Of a DNA stretch of 19,130 nucleotides, positions 1-7,898 are shown piece by piece. The position numbers were made by a program, and so were the translations under genes. Each line of letters begins with the position of its first letter. Within the stretch, counting starts at the first letter, position 1. Under the pieces are notes generated by a model. It was not told where the DNA came from and made no database searches. It saw nothing but the letters and a program-made list of their open reading frames with translations. Source of the DNA: Streptosporangiaceae bacterium (GTDB taxonomy: Bacteria > Actinomycetota > Actinomycetes > Streptosporangiales > Streptosporangiaceae). The stretch lies in NCBI GenBank assembly GCA_030039095.1, contig JASHQP010000696.1, positions 1 through 19,130 on the forward strand. The letters are read 5' to 3'.

Positions 1-1524
1 GGCCGCCTGCAGCTGGGCCAGCAGGCTGGCCAGGGCTGGGTCGCGCGGCGGGCGCAGTGGCCGCATCAGCATGGTCGCTGCCCGGTGCCGCTCGGTCGCG
101 CAGAGCACCTGCGCCGCCGCCCCTTCGCCGAGGGCCAGGGCCACGCCGAGATCGGCCAGATCCTCCACCTGCCCCGCCACGTGGACGCGGAGCTCGGTGG
201 CGCCCAGCAGGGTGCGGCGCCGGTCCGCGGCACCGAGCCCGGCCGACACGGCCGCGTACGCGCCTTGCCGGTCACCGGCCTGCAGCCGGAGCAGGGCCAG
301 CGCATGCCACGCCTGCGTCTGCAGGTCGAGGTGGGGTGACCGCCTGGCGCGCGCCGCGGTGCTCAGCTGGGCCTGTGCGACATCGAGCCGCCCCAGGTCG
401 ACGGCCATGCGCCCGGCCAGCAGCCGGGTATCGAGGCCCGCGGCGGCCCATCCCGCCGCCTCCAGTCTCGAGGCCGTTTCCAGCGCCGAGCGCAGCAGCG
501 CCGGGGAACGCTCGCCGTCGGCCCACGCACTGCGCAGGCCGACGTGCCTGGCCACCGCCGCCCAGCTCAGCCTCTGCTGGGACACGAAACTGCGCTGAGC
601 CGCGGCGGCTGTGCGCCTCGCGGCCGCCGCAGCACCGTCGGCCAGCTCGGCCCGGGCCAGCATCAGCCGCGCCTCGGCGAGGTCGGCATGCTGCCGCTGC
701 GCGGAGAGCTCGGCGACCGCCGTCCGGGCGACCTGCCGGGCCTCGCCAGCGAGCCCCGCCGCGAGCAGCACGTCGCACTGGTCGACGAGCAGCAGGCCCA
801 CGGGCATGCCCGCCCGGCGGTACGCCTCACCCGCCGCGTCCAGCGCCGCCAGCGCGGCCGGAATGTCGCCGCGACGGGACTCGACAAAGCCGTGATTCCA
901 GCGGGCGCCGGCCAGGGCACGGGGCAGTTCCAGCTCCTCGAACAGCCGCTCGGCCCGGGCAATGTCCGTCTCCGCGAGCCGGAAGGACCCCTGGTAGGCG
1001 TACAGGACGGCGCGGTTGTTGCGCAGCCGCCCCTCCCACAGCCGGTCGCGGTGGCGCCGCAGCGGGGGCATCGCCGCCGCGTACACCGCCAGGGCGTCCT
1101 CGAGGCGGCCGGCGCGCTGCAGGATGAGCCCGTGCTGGGCGAGCAGACGCGCCCGGTCCAGCCCGCGCAGGTTGACGACGGAGGTCTCGGCGTCCAGCAG
1201 CGCGTCCGTGATCTGTCCCCGGGACAGCAGGACGAACGCGCGGCTCATCCGCGCCTGCCCGGCCGGGACGTCGAGTCCTGCGTCGGCTGCGACCCGGATG
1301 GCCGTGCTGAGCGCTCTCAGCGCCGTCGCAAGGTTCCCGAGCTCGCGCGCTGCCAGCCCGAGCGCGCGGTGGGCCATGGACTGCGCGTGTGGGTCACCGT
1401 GGCTGCGGGCCAGCTCGAGTGCGCGCCGGGCCTGCTCGGCCGCCCGGACCGGGTCGGCCGAGACAAGCCCCAGCGCGGTTTCCGCCACGTCCGAGGCCGA
1501 CTCGGCCTGCACCAGGGTTTGCAA
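1..1524 (-). CDS. TPR-rich N-terminal part of a probable CHAT-domain protein (partial, runs off the left edge)
   Basis: Reading the minus strand from position 1524 gives 508 uninterrupted codons that are still open at base 1. The product is almost entirely helical and Ala/Leu/Arg-rich, with tetratricopeptide-like helical pairs throughout, for example around LYAYQGSF, ALAALDAAGEAYRRAG and LMLARAELADGA. The visible end, ATERHRAATMLMRPLRPP, resembles the linker that precedes the caspase-like CHAT domain in actinobacterial TPR-CHAT proteins. That domain would lie outside the window. I place the start at TTG 1524, where GAGG sits 5 nt upstream; GTG 1512 is the alternative. It begins 20 bp after the small carboxypeptidase-regulatory-like gene, so the two are probably co-transcribed. 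CHAT domains are caspase-superfamily peptidases, and the TPRs would serve as the sensing or partner-binding part. The TPR call is firm; the CHAT call is inferred from family architecture and context. Confidence 0.75.
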   Translation of the reverse strand, partial: MQTLVQAESASDVAETALGLVSADPVRAAEQARRALELARSHGDPHAQSMAHRALGLAARELGNLATALRALSTAIRVAADAGLDVPAGQARMSRAFVLLSRGQITDALLDAETSVVNLRGLDRARLLAQHGLILQRAGRLEDALAVYAAAMPPLRRHRDRLWEGRLRNNRAVLYAYQGSFRLAETDIARAERLFEELELPRALAGARWNHGFVESRRGDIPAALAALDAAGEAYRRAGMPVGLLLVDQCDVLLAAGLAGEARQVARTAVAELSAQRQHADLAEARLMLARAELADGAAAAARRTAAAAQRSFVSQQRLSWAAVARHVGLRSAWADGERSPALLRSALETASRLEAAGWAAAGLDTRLLAGRMAVDLGRLDVAQAQLSTAARARRSPHLDLQTQAWHALALLRLQAGDRQGAYAAVSAGLGAADRRRTLLGATELRVHVAGQVEDLADLGVALALGEGAAAQVLCATERHRAATMLMRPLRPPRDPALASLLAQLQAA

Positions 1525-1544
1525 CGCTGCCTCGCCGGATTCCC

Positions 1545-2021
1545 CTATAGGGCTGCCCAGCTGGTCACCACGCCGGTCCCGTCGGTCAGCCGGCAGCGCA
1601 GGCGGAACGGCCCGGCGGGAAGGCCGCGAACGCTGAACCGCCCGCCGGCGTTGATGGGCACGGTCGTAACCGCCCCGGTGACCTGCACGTCCATCTCCTC
1701 CGCCCGGCCGCCGACCACCTGCCCGAGCAGGTCTCGCTGCGAACCGCGCGCGGTGATCTGGCACTCGATCGCGACGTCCCGAACCACGAACGACAGCATT
1801 CGCTCGTCGCCGGCGCCCCTCATGGTCATCGCCGGGGTGTCCAGCGCCGAGTCGTGCACCAGCTCCGCGAGCATCGCGTCCAGGTCGCGCAGCTCGAATG
1901 CCGAGCGCGCGGCGTCGAGGAGCGGCCCGGGCACGGGGTCGGTCTCCGCCACGATCTCACGCAGCTGGGCGATGAGCTCATCATCGCCCGGGTTGCCGGG
2001 CTCGGCCGGGCCACTGCTCAC
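1545..2021 (-). CDS. Small carboxypeptidase-regulatory-like protein, partner of CHAT genes
   Basis: A 158-residue protein with no signal peptide or membrane segment. The N-terminal half is acidic and helical (DDELIAQLREIVAETDPVP, then a LDAMLAELVHD segment). The C-terminal half is beta-rich (RMLSFVVRDVAIECQITA, VTTVPINAGGRFSVRGLPAG, FRLRCRLTDGTGVVTSWAAL) and resembles the carboxypeptidase-regulatory-like fold. Such proteins recur in Actinobacteria between a sigma factor gene and a TPR-CHAT gene, and here the TPR gene indeed follows. GTG 2021 is chosen because GGAGG lies 5 nt upstream. A GTG at 2039 and a longer open frame further upstream lack this and encode Arg/Gly/Pro-rich sequence. No sigma factor is present immediately upstream, where a P450 gene ends instead. 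The biochemical role is unknown. Confidence 0.8.
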   Translation of the reverse strand: MSSGPAEPGNPGDDELIAQLREIVAETDPVPGPLLDAARSAFELRDLDAMLAELVHDSALDTPAMTMRGAGDERMLSFVVRDVAIECQITARGSQRDLLGQVVGGRAEEMDVQVTGAVTTVPINAGGRFSVRGLPAGPFRLRCRLTDGTGVVTSWAAL

Positions 2022-2077
2022 GATGACCTCCAGCGTCACTCGTCCTGCAGCCGCCGGCCCGGCGCCGCTGGGCCAGC

Positions 2078-2094
2078 CCTCTGGATAACAGAGG
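2078..2094 (-). terminator. Weak hairpin between the P450 gene and the CHAT-associated pair
   Basis: A perfect inverted repeat, CCTCTG-GATAA-CAGAGG (6-bp stem, 5-nt loop), lies in the 134-bp gap after the P450 stop. There is no T-run on the minus-strand downstream side, so it would be at most an imperfect, Rho-type-context terminator. It could also be a chance palindrome. Confidence 0.25.
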
Positions 2095-2155
2095 CGTTTC
2101 CCGGCCGCCTGATACATGCCGCGGCAGCCAAGGCAAAGCCCGTGTGCCGCCGCTG

Positions 2156-3364
2156 CTATCCAGGCTCGACCGCCACCGGCAGCGTGTCCAGGCTGCGCAG
2201 GGTGTTGTTGAGGCGCGGGCGGGGCTCGGCGGTCAGCCGCCACGAAGCGACCCTGGCGGCCAGCGCCCGGAACACCGCCTCGCCCTCCATCCGCGCGATC
2301 ACCTGGCCGACGCAGTTGTGCACGCCGATGCCGAATCCCATGTGGCCCGAGGTCTTGCGGCGAATGTCGAATCCGTCCGGATCCTCCCAGCGCCGCGGGT
2401 CGCGGTTCGCCCCGGCGAAGAACACCAGCACCTTCGCGTCCGCGGGCAGCAGCGTTCCTGCCACGTCCACCGGCCTGCTGGTGGTCCGGAAGAAGCCCAC
2501 CACCGGGGACTCGCGCCGGACCACCTCCTCGAACGCGTTGCGGGCCAGCGACGGGTCCGCGCGCAGCGCGTCCCACTGGTCCGGGTAGCGGGCGAAGTCG
2601 AGCACCCCGAGGCCGATCGCGCTCACCGTGGTGTCCAGGCCGGCCGACAGGAACGAGCGGACCAGCAGCGCGGCCTCCTCCTCGGTCACCTCGCCCGCGT
2701 CGACCCCGGCGTAGATCAGCGCGCCGAGGCCGTCCGGGCGCAGCGAGGACCGCGAGCACTGCTCGGTGATCCAGCCGATCACGCCCTCGGCTCCCGCCAT
2801 CGACGACTCGAACAGGTGGTTGCGCGGGCCGTGCCCGTTGAAGACCATCGCCCCGTAGGCGAGCAGCTGGTCCCGGCCGTCCGTGGCGATACCGAACGCC
2901 TCGGGAAACACCCGCGTGGGGAAGATCTCGGCCAGGTCGGGCACCGCGTCGAACGAGCCACGCGAAACCAGCTCACCGGCCAGCTCACCGGCGCGCCGGT
3001 CGAAGATCTCCTGCAGGTAGGAGAGCGAGCGCGGCGCGAGCGCGCGGGCCACGACCCGCCGGTTGTGCGTGTGCACCGGGGGGTCGACCTCGAGCAGGAT
3101 GCTCGGCTTGCGCCACGGCTTCTCGGTCGCGAAGTTGCTGATCCCGACGCCGGCGGCGGACGAGAACACCGAAGGATCCCGCAGCACGGAGCTGACCTGC
3201 TCGTGCCGCGCGACGGCGAACACGCCGTACCGCTCCAGGTAGACCACCGGGGCTGCGTTCCGGATCTGGGCCAGAGCCGGGAACGGGTCGGCGAGGAACT
3301 CGTCGCCGAACGGGTCGATACCGGACCGGACGCACGCGGAGGGCGTTCCCGTTGCCGGTGTCAT
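2156..3364 (-). CDS. Cytochrome P450, CYP199-like (probable aromatic carboxylate monooxygenase)
   Basis: A 402-residue soluble bacterial P450 of normal length. It has the I-helix motif AGLDTT (241-246, acid-alcohol pair D244/T245), ExxR at E280-R283, H98 for heme propionate contact and the heme-ligand loop GFGIGVHNC with C351. The stretch EKPWRKPSILLEVDPP (81-96), the NGHGP motif (176-180) and the overall layout resemble CYP199A enzymes, which oxidise para-substituted benzoates. The residues I recall as binding substrate carboxylate in CYP199A4 (R92, S95, R243, S244) align with R85, S88, R236 and S237 here at the same spacing to the I-helix aspartate. The start is supported by AAGGGGG upstream of ATG 3364. 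The gene follows secA2 by 40 bp on the same strand. No ferredoxin or reductase gene is present in the window, so redox partners must be elsewhere. The exact substrate is inferred. Confidence 0.93.
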   Translation of the reverse strand: MTPATGTPSACVRSGIDPFGDEFLADPFPALAQIRNAAPVVYLERYGVFAVARHEQVSSVLRDPSVFSSAAGVGISNFATEKPWRKPSILLEVDPPVHTHNRRVVARALAPRSLSYLQEIFDRRAGELAGELVSRGSFDAVPDLAEIFPTRVFPEAFGIATDGRDQLLAYGAMVFNGHGPRNHLFESSMAGAEGVIGWITEQCSRSSLRPDGLGALIYAGVDAGEVTEEEAALLVRSFLSAGLDTTVSAIGLGVLDFARYPDQWDALRADPSLARNAFEEVVRRESPVVGFFRTTSRPVDVAGTLLPADAKVLVFFAGANRDPRRWEDPDGFDIRRKTSGHMGFGIGVHNCVGQVIARMEGEAVFRALAARVASWRLTAEPRPRLNNTLRSLDTLPVAVEPG

Positions 3365-3404
3365 GGCGGCCCCCTTCGCAAGATTCAGCCTCGTTCAGCC
3401 ATCA

Positions 3405-5756
3405 TCATTGACGGTCCCTGCGGCCGGCAAGCCTGCGCATGGCCCGCTCCATCGCGCTGCCGAACGGGTTGTCCTGCACCACGTATGTCCAGGTCGCGGT
3501 CGGGCGCGCGAGCCCGGCGGCGTCGAGGTCGACGCCCGCCGAGGTGATCGGTGCCGTGCGGAACGTCTCGGCGGACTCGTCCTGGACCCGGTCGAGCAGG
3601 CTGGTGAACAGCTTTACCGCCTCGGTCTGGAAGTCGCCCAGCGGGTCACGGCCCCCGCCCAGCGCGCCGGTGCCGAGCGCGCGCAGGTGGATGCCCTCGC
3701 GGATACCGGCGAGCTCGGCCAGGTGGTCGGCCCAGCCGCGGTCGAGGTGGTAGAGCACGATCGTCCGCGCCGCGGCGGTGAGCACGTCCTCGTCGACCGT
3801 CGCGGACAGCTCCTCGAACCGCTCCGGGCGGCGGGTGCCGAGCGCGACCAGGGCCGCGTCGCCGCGCATCAGCCGGTCCCGGTGCTCGAGCACGATCTCG
3901 CGCTGCTTCTCGATCAGCTCGTGGTAGCGGTAGGTGTTGCGGTGGATCTCCAGGTTCGCGCCGTCAGCGACCCGCTGCGCGTGTGCCACCGCCTCGGCCG
4001 CCTTCGCGTCGCGGACCCGGCCGTCGGCGGCCACGTCGCGCGGGGCCGGCGTGTCCGGAGCGTAGCTGGTGATCAGCTCGTCCTCCATCGAGACGAAGAA
4101 CACCGAGTCGCCGGGATCCCCCTGGCGCCCGGACCGGCCGCGCAGCTGGTTGTCGAGCCGGCTGCTCGCATGCCGTCCGGTTCCGATGACGTACAGCCCG
4201 CCGAGCTCGGCCACCCGGTCGTGCTCGGCCGCGACATCGGTACCTCCCCCGCCCGCGCCGCCGTTCCCGCCCCCGGCACCCTTGCCGCTGCCGCCGAGCC
4301 GGATGTCCGTGCCCCGCCCGGCCATCTGCGTGGACACGGTGATCGCGCCGTACGCCCCGGCCTCGGCGACGATCGCCGCCTCGTGCGCGTCGTTCTTGGC
4401 GTTGAGCACGACGTGATCCAGCCCGGCGGCGGTGAGGCGGCGCGACAGCCGTTCCGACTCGGCGATGTCCAGGGTGCCGATCAGGACCGGCTGCCCGGTC
4501 GCATTGGCCCCGGCGATCTCGGCGACGATCGCCTTCTCCTTCTGGCCCATGGTCGCGTACAGGCGGTCCGGCTCGTCCACGCGCACGCACGGCTTGTTCG
4601 GCGGGATCACCGCGACCTCGAGCCCGTAGAACTGGCGGAGCTGGTCGCCGACGGTGACGGCCGTCCCGGTCATCCCGCACACCCGCGGGTAGCGCCGGAC
4701 CAGCGACTCGACAGTGATGCTGTCCAGGATCTCGCCGCTCTCGCTGGCCGCGATGCCCTCCTTGGCCTCGACCGCGGCCTGCAGCCCGTCCGGCCAGCGC
4801 TGCAGCTCGGCCACCCGGCCGCGGGAGGCGCTGATCAGCCGCACCCGGCCGTCGCGGATGATGTAGTCGACATCGCGGCGCAGCAGCGCGTGCGCGTGCA
4901 GCGCCACGTTGAGCCTGGTCAGCGCGTCGATCTGGTCGGCGGCGTACAGGTCGATGCCGCCCAGGGCCTGCTCGGCCGCGCGGGCACCGTCATCGGTGAG
5001 CGTCGCGTTACGGCCGTTGTCGTCGGTCTCGTAGTGCAGGCCCGGCCGCAGCGCGCGCACGACCTCCGCCATCTCCAGGTCGGCGTCGGTCCCGGCCGTG
5101 GCGCCGGCCAGCACCAGCGGCACCAGCGCCTCGTCGATCAGCACCGAGTCGGCCTCGTCGATCAGCAGCACGTCGGGCTGAGCGGCGACCAGGTCGTCGG
5201 GGTCGGTGACCAGCCGGTCGCGCAGCACGTCGAACCCGATCTCGCTGATCGGCGCGTAGGTCACCTGCGCGTCGTACGCGTCCCGCCGCTGCTGCGGCGT
5301 CGACGCCGCCGTGATGTGGCCGGCGGTGACGCCGAGCAGGTCGTACAGCGGCCGCATCCACTCGGCGTCCCGCTGGGCCAGGTAGTCGTTGACGGACGCG
5401 ACCTGCACCGACCGCCCGGCCAGCGCGTACCGGGCGGCCGCGAGCGCGCCGGCCAGGGTCTTGCCCTCGCCGGTGGCCATCTCCGCGATCTGGCCCTGCA
5501 GCATCGCCAGCGTGCCGATGAGCTGCACGTCGAAGGGGCGCTCGCCCAGCGCCCGCCGCGCGGCCTCCCGCCCGATTGCGCAGAACTCGCCGTCGTCACG
5601 GGCATCTCGTGCCAGGACCCGGAACGCGTCGTCCCCCGCGTCGCCAAGCTCCGCTTCGCGCGCCTCGATCGCGGGGAGCAACCGCTGGTAGCGGGCCAGG
5701 TCGGCGCTGCCGGGCTGCTGCAGCAGCCGCCGGAAGCGGGCGCCGAACGTGCTCAT
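3405..5756 (-). CDS. secA2: Accessory preprotein translocase ATPase SecA2
   Basis: A 783-residue SecA-family motor ATPase, which would drive proteins through SecYEG at the membrane. Visible motifs are Walker A MATGEGKT (93-100), DEAD-type Walker B LLIDEAD (197-203), GMTGTA (361-366), TQMAGRGTDIRLGG (476-489) and the DNQLRGRSGRQGDPG block (535-549). The C-terminal helical scaffold is present (WADHLAELAGIREGIHLRAL, then DPLGDFQTEAVKLFTSLLDR). Canonical actinobacterial SecA1 is about 900 or more residues and ends in a linker and a zinc-binding Cys-rich tail. This protein is shorter and ends in MERAMRRLAGRRDRQ with no cysteines, which fits SecA2. A Gly-rich loop (about 488-506) interrupts the region after motif TDIRLGG. 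ATG 5756 lies 15 bp after the pgm stop with only a weak Shine-Dalgarno, suggesting translational coupling. Substrates cannot be read from the sequence. Confidence 0.9.
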   Translation of the reverse strand: MSTFGARFRRLLQQPGSADLARYQRLLPAIEAREAELGDAGDDAFRVLARDARDDGEFCAIGREAARRALGERPFDVQLIGTLAMLQGQIAEMATGEGKTLAGALAAARYALAGRSVQVASVNDYLAQRDAEWMRPLYDLLGVTAGHITAASTPQQRRDAYDAQVTYAPISEIGFDVLRDRLVTDPDDLVAAQPDVLLIDEADSVLIDEALVPLVLAGATAGTDADLEMAEVVRALRPGLHYETDDNGRNATLTDDGARAAEQALGGIDLYAADQIDALTRLNVALHAHALLRRDVDYIIRDGRVRLISASRGRVAELQRWPDGLQAAVEAKEGIAASESGEILDSITVESLVRRYPRVCGMTGTAVTVGDQLRQFYGLEVAVIPPNKPCVRVDEPDRLYATMGQKEKAIVAEIAGANATGQPVLIGTLDIAESERLSRRLTAAGLDHVVLNAKNDAHEAAIVAEAGAYGAITVSTQMAGRGTDIRLGGSGKGAGGGNGGAGGGGTDVAAEHDRVAELGGLYVIGTGRHASSRLDNQLRGRSGRQGDPGDSVFFVSMEDELITSYAPDTPAPRDVAADGRVRDAKAAEAVAHAQRVADGANLEIHRNTYRYHELIEKQREIVLEHRDRLMRGDAALVALGTRRPERFEELSATVDEDVLTAAARTIVLYHLDRGWADHLAELAGIREGIHLRALGTGALGGGRDPLGDFQTEAVKLFTSLLDRVQDESAETFRTAPITSAGVDLDAAGLARPTATWTYVVQDNPFGSAMERAMRRLAGRRDRQ

Positions 5757-5771
5757 GGCGCCCGGCGCGGG

Positions 5772-7403
5772 TCAGCCGCGCAGCACGGACTCGATGATCT
5801 GCTGTGCCTCGGCCTGGATCCGCGCAAGGTGATCTGCTCCCTGGAACGACTCAGCGTAGAGCTTATAGACGTCCTCGGTGCCGGATGGCCGCGCGGCGAA
5901 CCATCCGGACTCCGTGATCACCTTGAGCCCGCCCAGCGGCTCGCCGTTGCCGGGTGCCCTGGTGAGCCGGGCCTGCACCTTATCGCCCGCGAGCTCGGCC
6001 ACGCCGACCTGGTCCGGGCTGAGCCTGGCCAGCGCGGCCCTCTGCTCGCGGGTCGCCGGGGCGTCGATGCGCTCGTAGACCGGGTCGCCGAGCCGGCTGG
6101 TGATGTCCCGGTACCGCTCGGCGGGCGTCTGGCCGGTGATCGCGGTGATCTCGCTGGCCAGCAGCGCGAGGATGATCCCGTCCTTGTCGGTCGTCCACAC
6201 CCGTCCGTCCCGGCGCAGGAACGAGGCCCCGGCGCTCTCCTCGCCGCCGAACGCAACGGTCCCGTCGAGCAGGCCGGGCACGAACCACTTGAACCCGACC
6301 GGCACCTCATACAGCCGGCGTCCGGCCGCCTCGGTGACCCGGTCGATGATGGAGGAGCTCACCATGGTCTTGCCGACGGCGGATCCGGCCGGCCAGTTCT
6401 CCCGGTGGCGGTACAGGTAGCCGATCGCCGCGGCCAGGTAGTGGTTGGGGTTGAGCAGGCCGGCCTGCGGGGTGACGATGCCGTGCCGGTCCGCGTCGGT
6501 GTCGTTGCCGGTCGCGATCGCGAAGTCGGCGCGGCGCTCGATCAGCGACGCCATCGCGTACGGCGACGAGCAGTCCATCCGGATCCGGCCGTCCCAGTCC
6601 AGGGTCATGAAGCGGAACGTCGGGTCGACCGCCGGGTTGACGACGGTCAGGTCGAGGCCGAACCGGCCGCCGATCTCGCCCCAGTAGGCCACGCTCGCCC
6701 CGCCGAGCGGGTCGGCACCGATCCGCAGGCCCGCGGACCGCACCGCCTCCATGTCCACCACCGACGGCAGCGCGGCGGTGTACTGGCCGAGGAAGTCATG
6801 GCCGCCGGTGGCGGCCCTGGCCCGGTCGTAGCGGAACCTGCGAACCTGCTTCAGCCCGTCGCGCAGCAGCTCGTTGGCCCGGTCCTGGATCACCGAGGTG
6901 ATCTGCGTGCCCGCGGGGCCGCCGTCCGGCGGATTGTACTTGAACCCCCCGTCCTCGGGCGGGTTGTGCGAGGGGGTGACCACGATCCCGTCGGACAGGC
7001 CGTCCGTCCGGCCGTCGTTGTACTCACCGATCGCCAGCGAGACCGCCGGGGTCGGCGTGTAGCCGTCCCGGCTGTCGGCGAGCACGCGCACGTCGTTGGC
7101 GGCCAGCACCTCGAGCGCGGTGACGAACGCGGGCTCGGACAGCGCGTGCGTATCCCGGCCGATGTAGAGCGGCCCGGTGATCCCGGCGCGGGCCCGGTAG
7201 TCGCAGATCGCCTGGGAGGTCGCGGCGATGTGGTCCTCGTTGAACGACAGCCGCAACGCCGAGCCCCGGTGACCCGACGTGCCGAATGCAACCTGCTGAC
7301 CTGGTTCGTTCGGGTCTGGGTGCTCTGCGTAAAAGGCAGTAACCAGTCTGGCGACGTCCACGAGGTCGGCCTCGGCCGCTGGCTGCCCCGCCCGCTCATC
7401 CAC
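5772..7403 (-). CDS. pgm: Phosphoglucomutase (alpha-D-glucose phosphate-specific)
   Basis: Cytosolic enzyme interconverting glucose-1-phosphate and glucose-6-phosphate. It feeds glycogen, trehalose and UDP-glucose/cell-wall synthesis. The 543-residue product from GTG 7403 matches the length and N-terminus of the E. coli Pgm type (RAGQPAAEADLVDVA). Key sites in this numbering are FGTSGHRGS near 40-48, the phosphoserine loop TPSHNP with S145, the Mg-binding triad D301/D303/D305, sugar loop GEESAG (387-392) and phosphate-binding RPSGTED (505-511). The open frame extends upstream to 7469, but that adds 22 residues not seen in the family. GTG 7403 has GGAGGAG upstream, so I prefer it. It lies 135 bp downstream of the immunity gene and 15 bp before secA2, so it probably heads a pgm-secA2-P450 transcription unit, or is read through from the Rhs operon. 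Confidence 0.95.
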   Translation of the reverse strand: MDERAGQPAAEADLVDVARLVTAFYAEHPDPNEPGQQVAFGTSGHRGSALRLSFNEDHIAATSQAICDYRARAGITGPLYIGRDTHALSEPAFVTALEVLAANDVRVLADSRDGYTPTPAVSLAIGEYNDGRTDGLSDGIVVTPSHNPPEDGGFKYNPPDGGPAGTQITSVIQDRANELLRDGLKQVRRFRYDRARAATGGHDFLGQYTAALPSVVDMEAVRSAGLRIGADPLGGASVAYWGEIGGRFGLDLTVVNPAVDPTFRFMTLDWDGRIRMDCSSPYAMASLIERRADFAIATGNDTDADRHGIVTPQAGLLNPNHYLAAAIGYLYRHRENWPAGSAVGKTMVSSSIIDRVTEAAGRRLYEVPVGFKWFVPGLLDGTVAFGGEESAGASFLRRDGRVWTTDKDGIILALLASEITAITGQTPAERYRDITSRLGDPVYERIDAPATREQRAALARLSPDQVGVAELAGDKVQARLTRAPGNGEPLGGLKVITESGWFAARPSGTEDVYKLYAESFQGADHLARIQAEAQQIIESVLRG

Positions 7404-7447
7404 GTGCCCTACTCCTCCCGCCAGCCCGGCCCGGCTCTTTTCGTACT

Positions 7448-7460
7448 GCCCTGACAGGGC
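7448..7460 (-). terminator. Short GC hairpin between the Rhs-immunity pair and pgm
   Basis: A perfect inverted repeat, GCCCT-GAC-AGGGC, lies 45 bp upstream of the pgm GTG. On the minus strand it is followed by an A-rich stretch rather than a T-run. It may be a weak terminator or an operator in the 135-bp gap 7404-7538. I saw no convincing -35/-10 pair in this gap. Confidence 0.25.
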
Positions 7461-7538
7461 CGGGGTCAATCGCCGGATGCGCGTGCCGGGACGCCCGTCT
7501 TCACCGTTCCGTCCGCGACGTGGCGCTGGCGGGGCGGC

Positions 7539-7898
7539 TTACCTGAAGGGCCGCCACCAGTTACGCGGGCAGTCGTTGATCTCGGCAAGGCCGAGCAGCC
7601 TGTCGAGGGCAAGCAGCGTCGAATCCACCAGCGGCCACGCCTCGACGTCAAGGGGGTGAACAGCCGTGATCATCTCCATTCTCACCCTTGACTCCGAGAT
7701 CGTCTCCAGGTGAAGTTCGATCCCGTTCGCCTCGGCCACCTCGTCCTGAACCCTCCGCAGATCCTCCGGGCTTACCGGACCAGCCAGCCTCAGTTGCCAC
7801 GAGGCATGCCAGTGCCCTTCTTCGCCCTCAACCTCTGGTGGGCGGATGGGCTTGATAAGGCTCGAATCATAGGAATGCGGATCCGCCGGCGGCGTCAT
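7539..7898 (-). CDS. Putative immunity protein for the Rhs toxin
   Basis: A 119-residue soluble, acidic protein with no signal peptide or membrane helix. Its family is not recognised. It looks like an alternating alpha/beta domain: strand WHASWQLRLAG, a helix SPEDLRRVQDEVAEANG, strands IELHLETI and RVRMEMIT, then a long C-terminal helix WPLVDSTLLALDRLLGLAEI and a Trp-containing tail NWWRPFR. Assignment as immunity rests on position: the ATG at 7898 overlaps the Rhs stop codon (ATGA, 4 bp), the standard coupling of polymorphic toxin and antidote. An in-frame GTG at 7916 is an alternative start that would lengthen the overlap. It must protect the cytosol from the C-terminal domain encoded just upstream if the toxin model is right. 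Nothing else in the sequence reveals a catalytic role. Confidence 0.75.
   Translation of the reverse strand: MTPPADPHSYDSSLIKPIRPPEVEGEEGHWHASWQLRLAGPVSPEDLRRVQDEVAEANGIELHLETISESRVRMEMITAVHPLDVEAWPLVDSTLLALDRLLGLAEINDCPRNWWRPFR

Noticed and set aside
57..2088. Plus-strand open frames of 356 and 514 codons at the left end
   Set aside because: Pro/Arg/Gly-rich antisense translations of the TPR gene and the small partner gene; no recognisable family.
3363..7454. A 1,363-codon plus-strand open frame covering the pgm-secA2 region
   Set aside because: It is antisense to two clear genes with intact motifs. Its translation is low-complexity Arg/Gly/Val/Asp/His-rich, the usual mirror of high-GC coding DNA.
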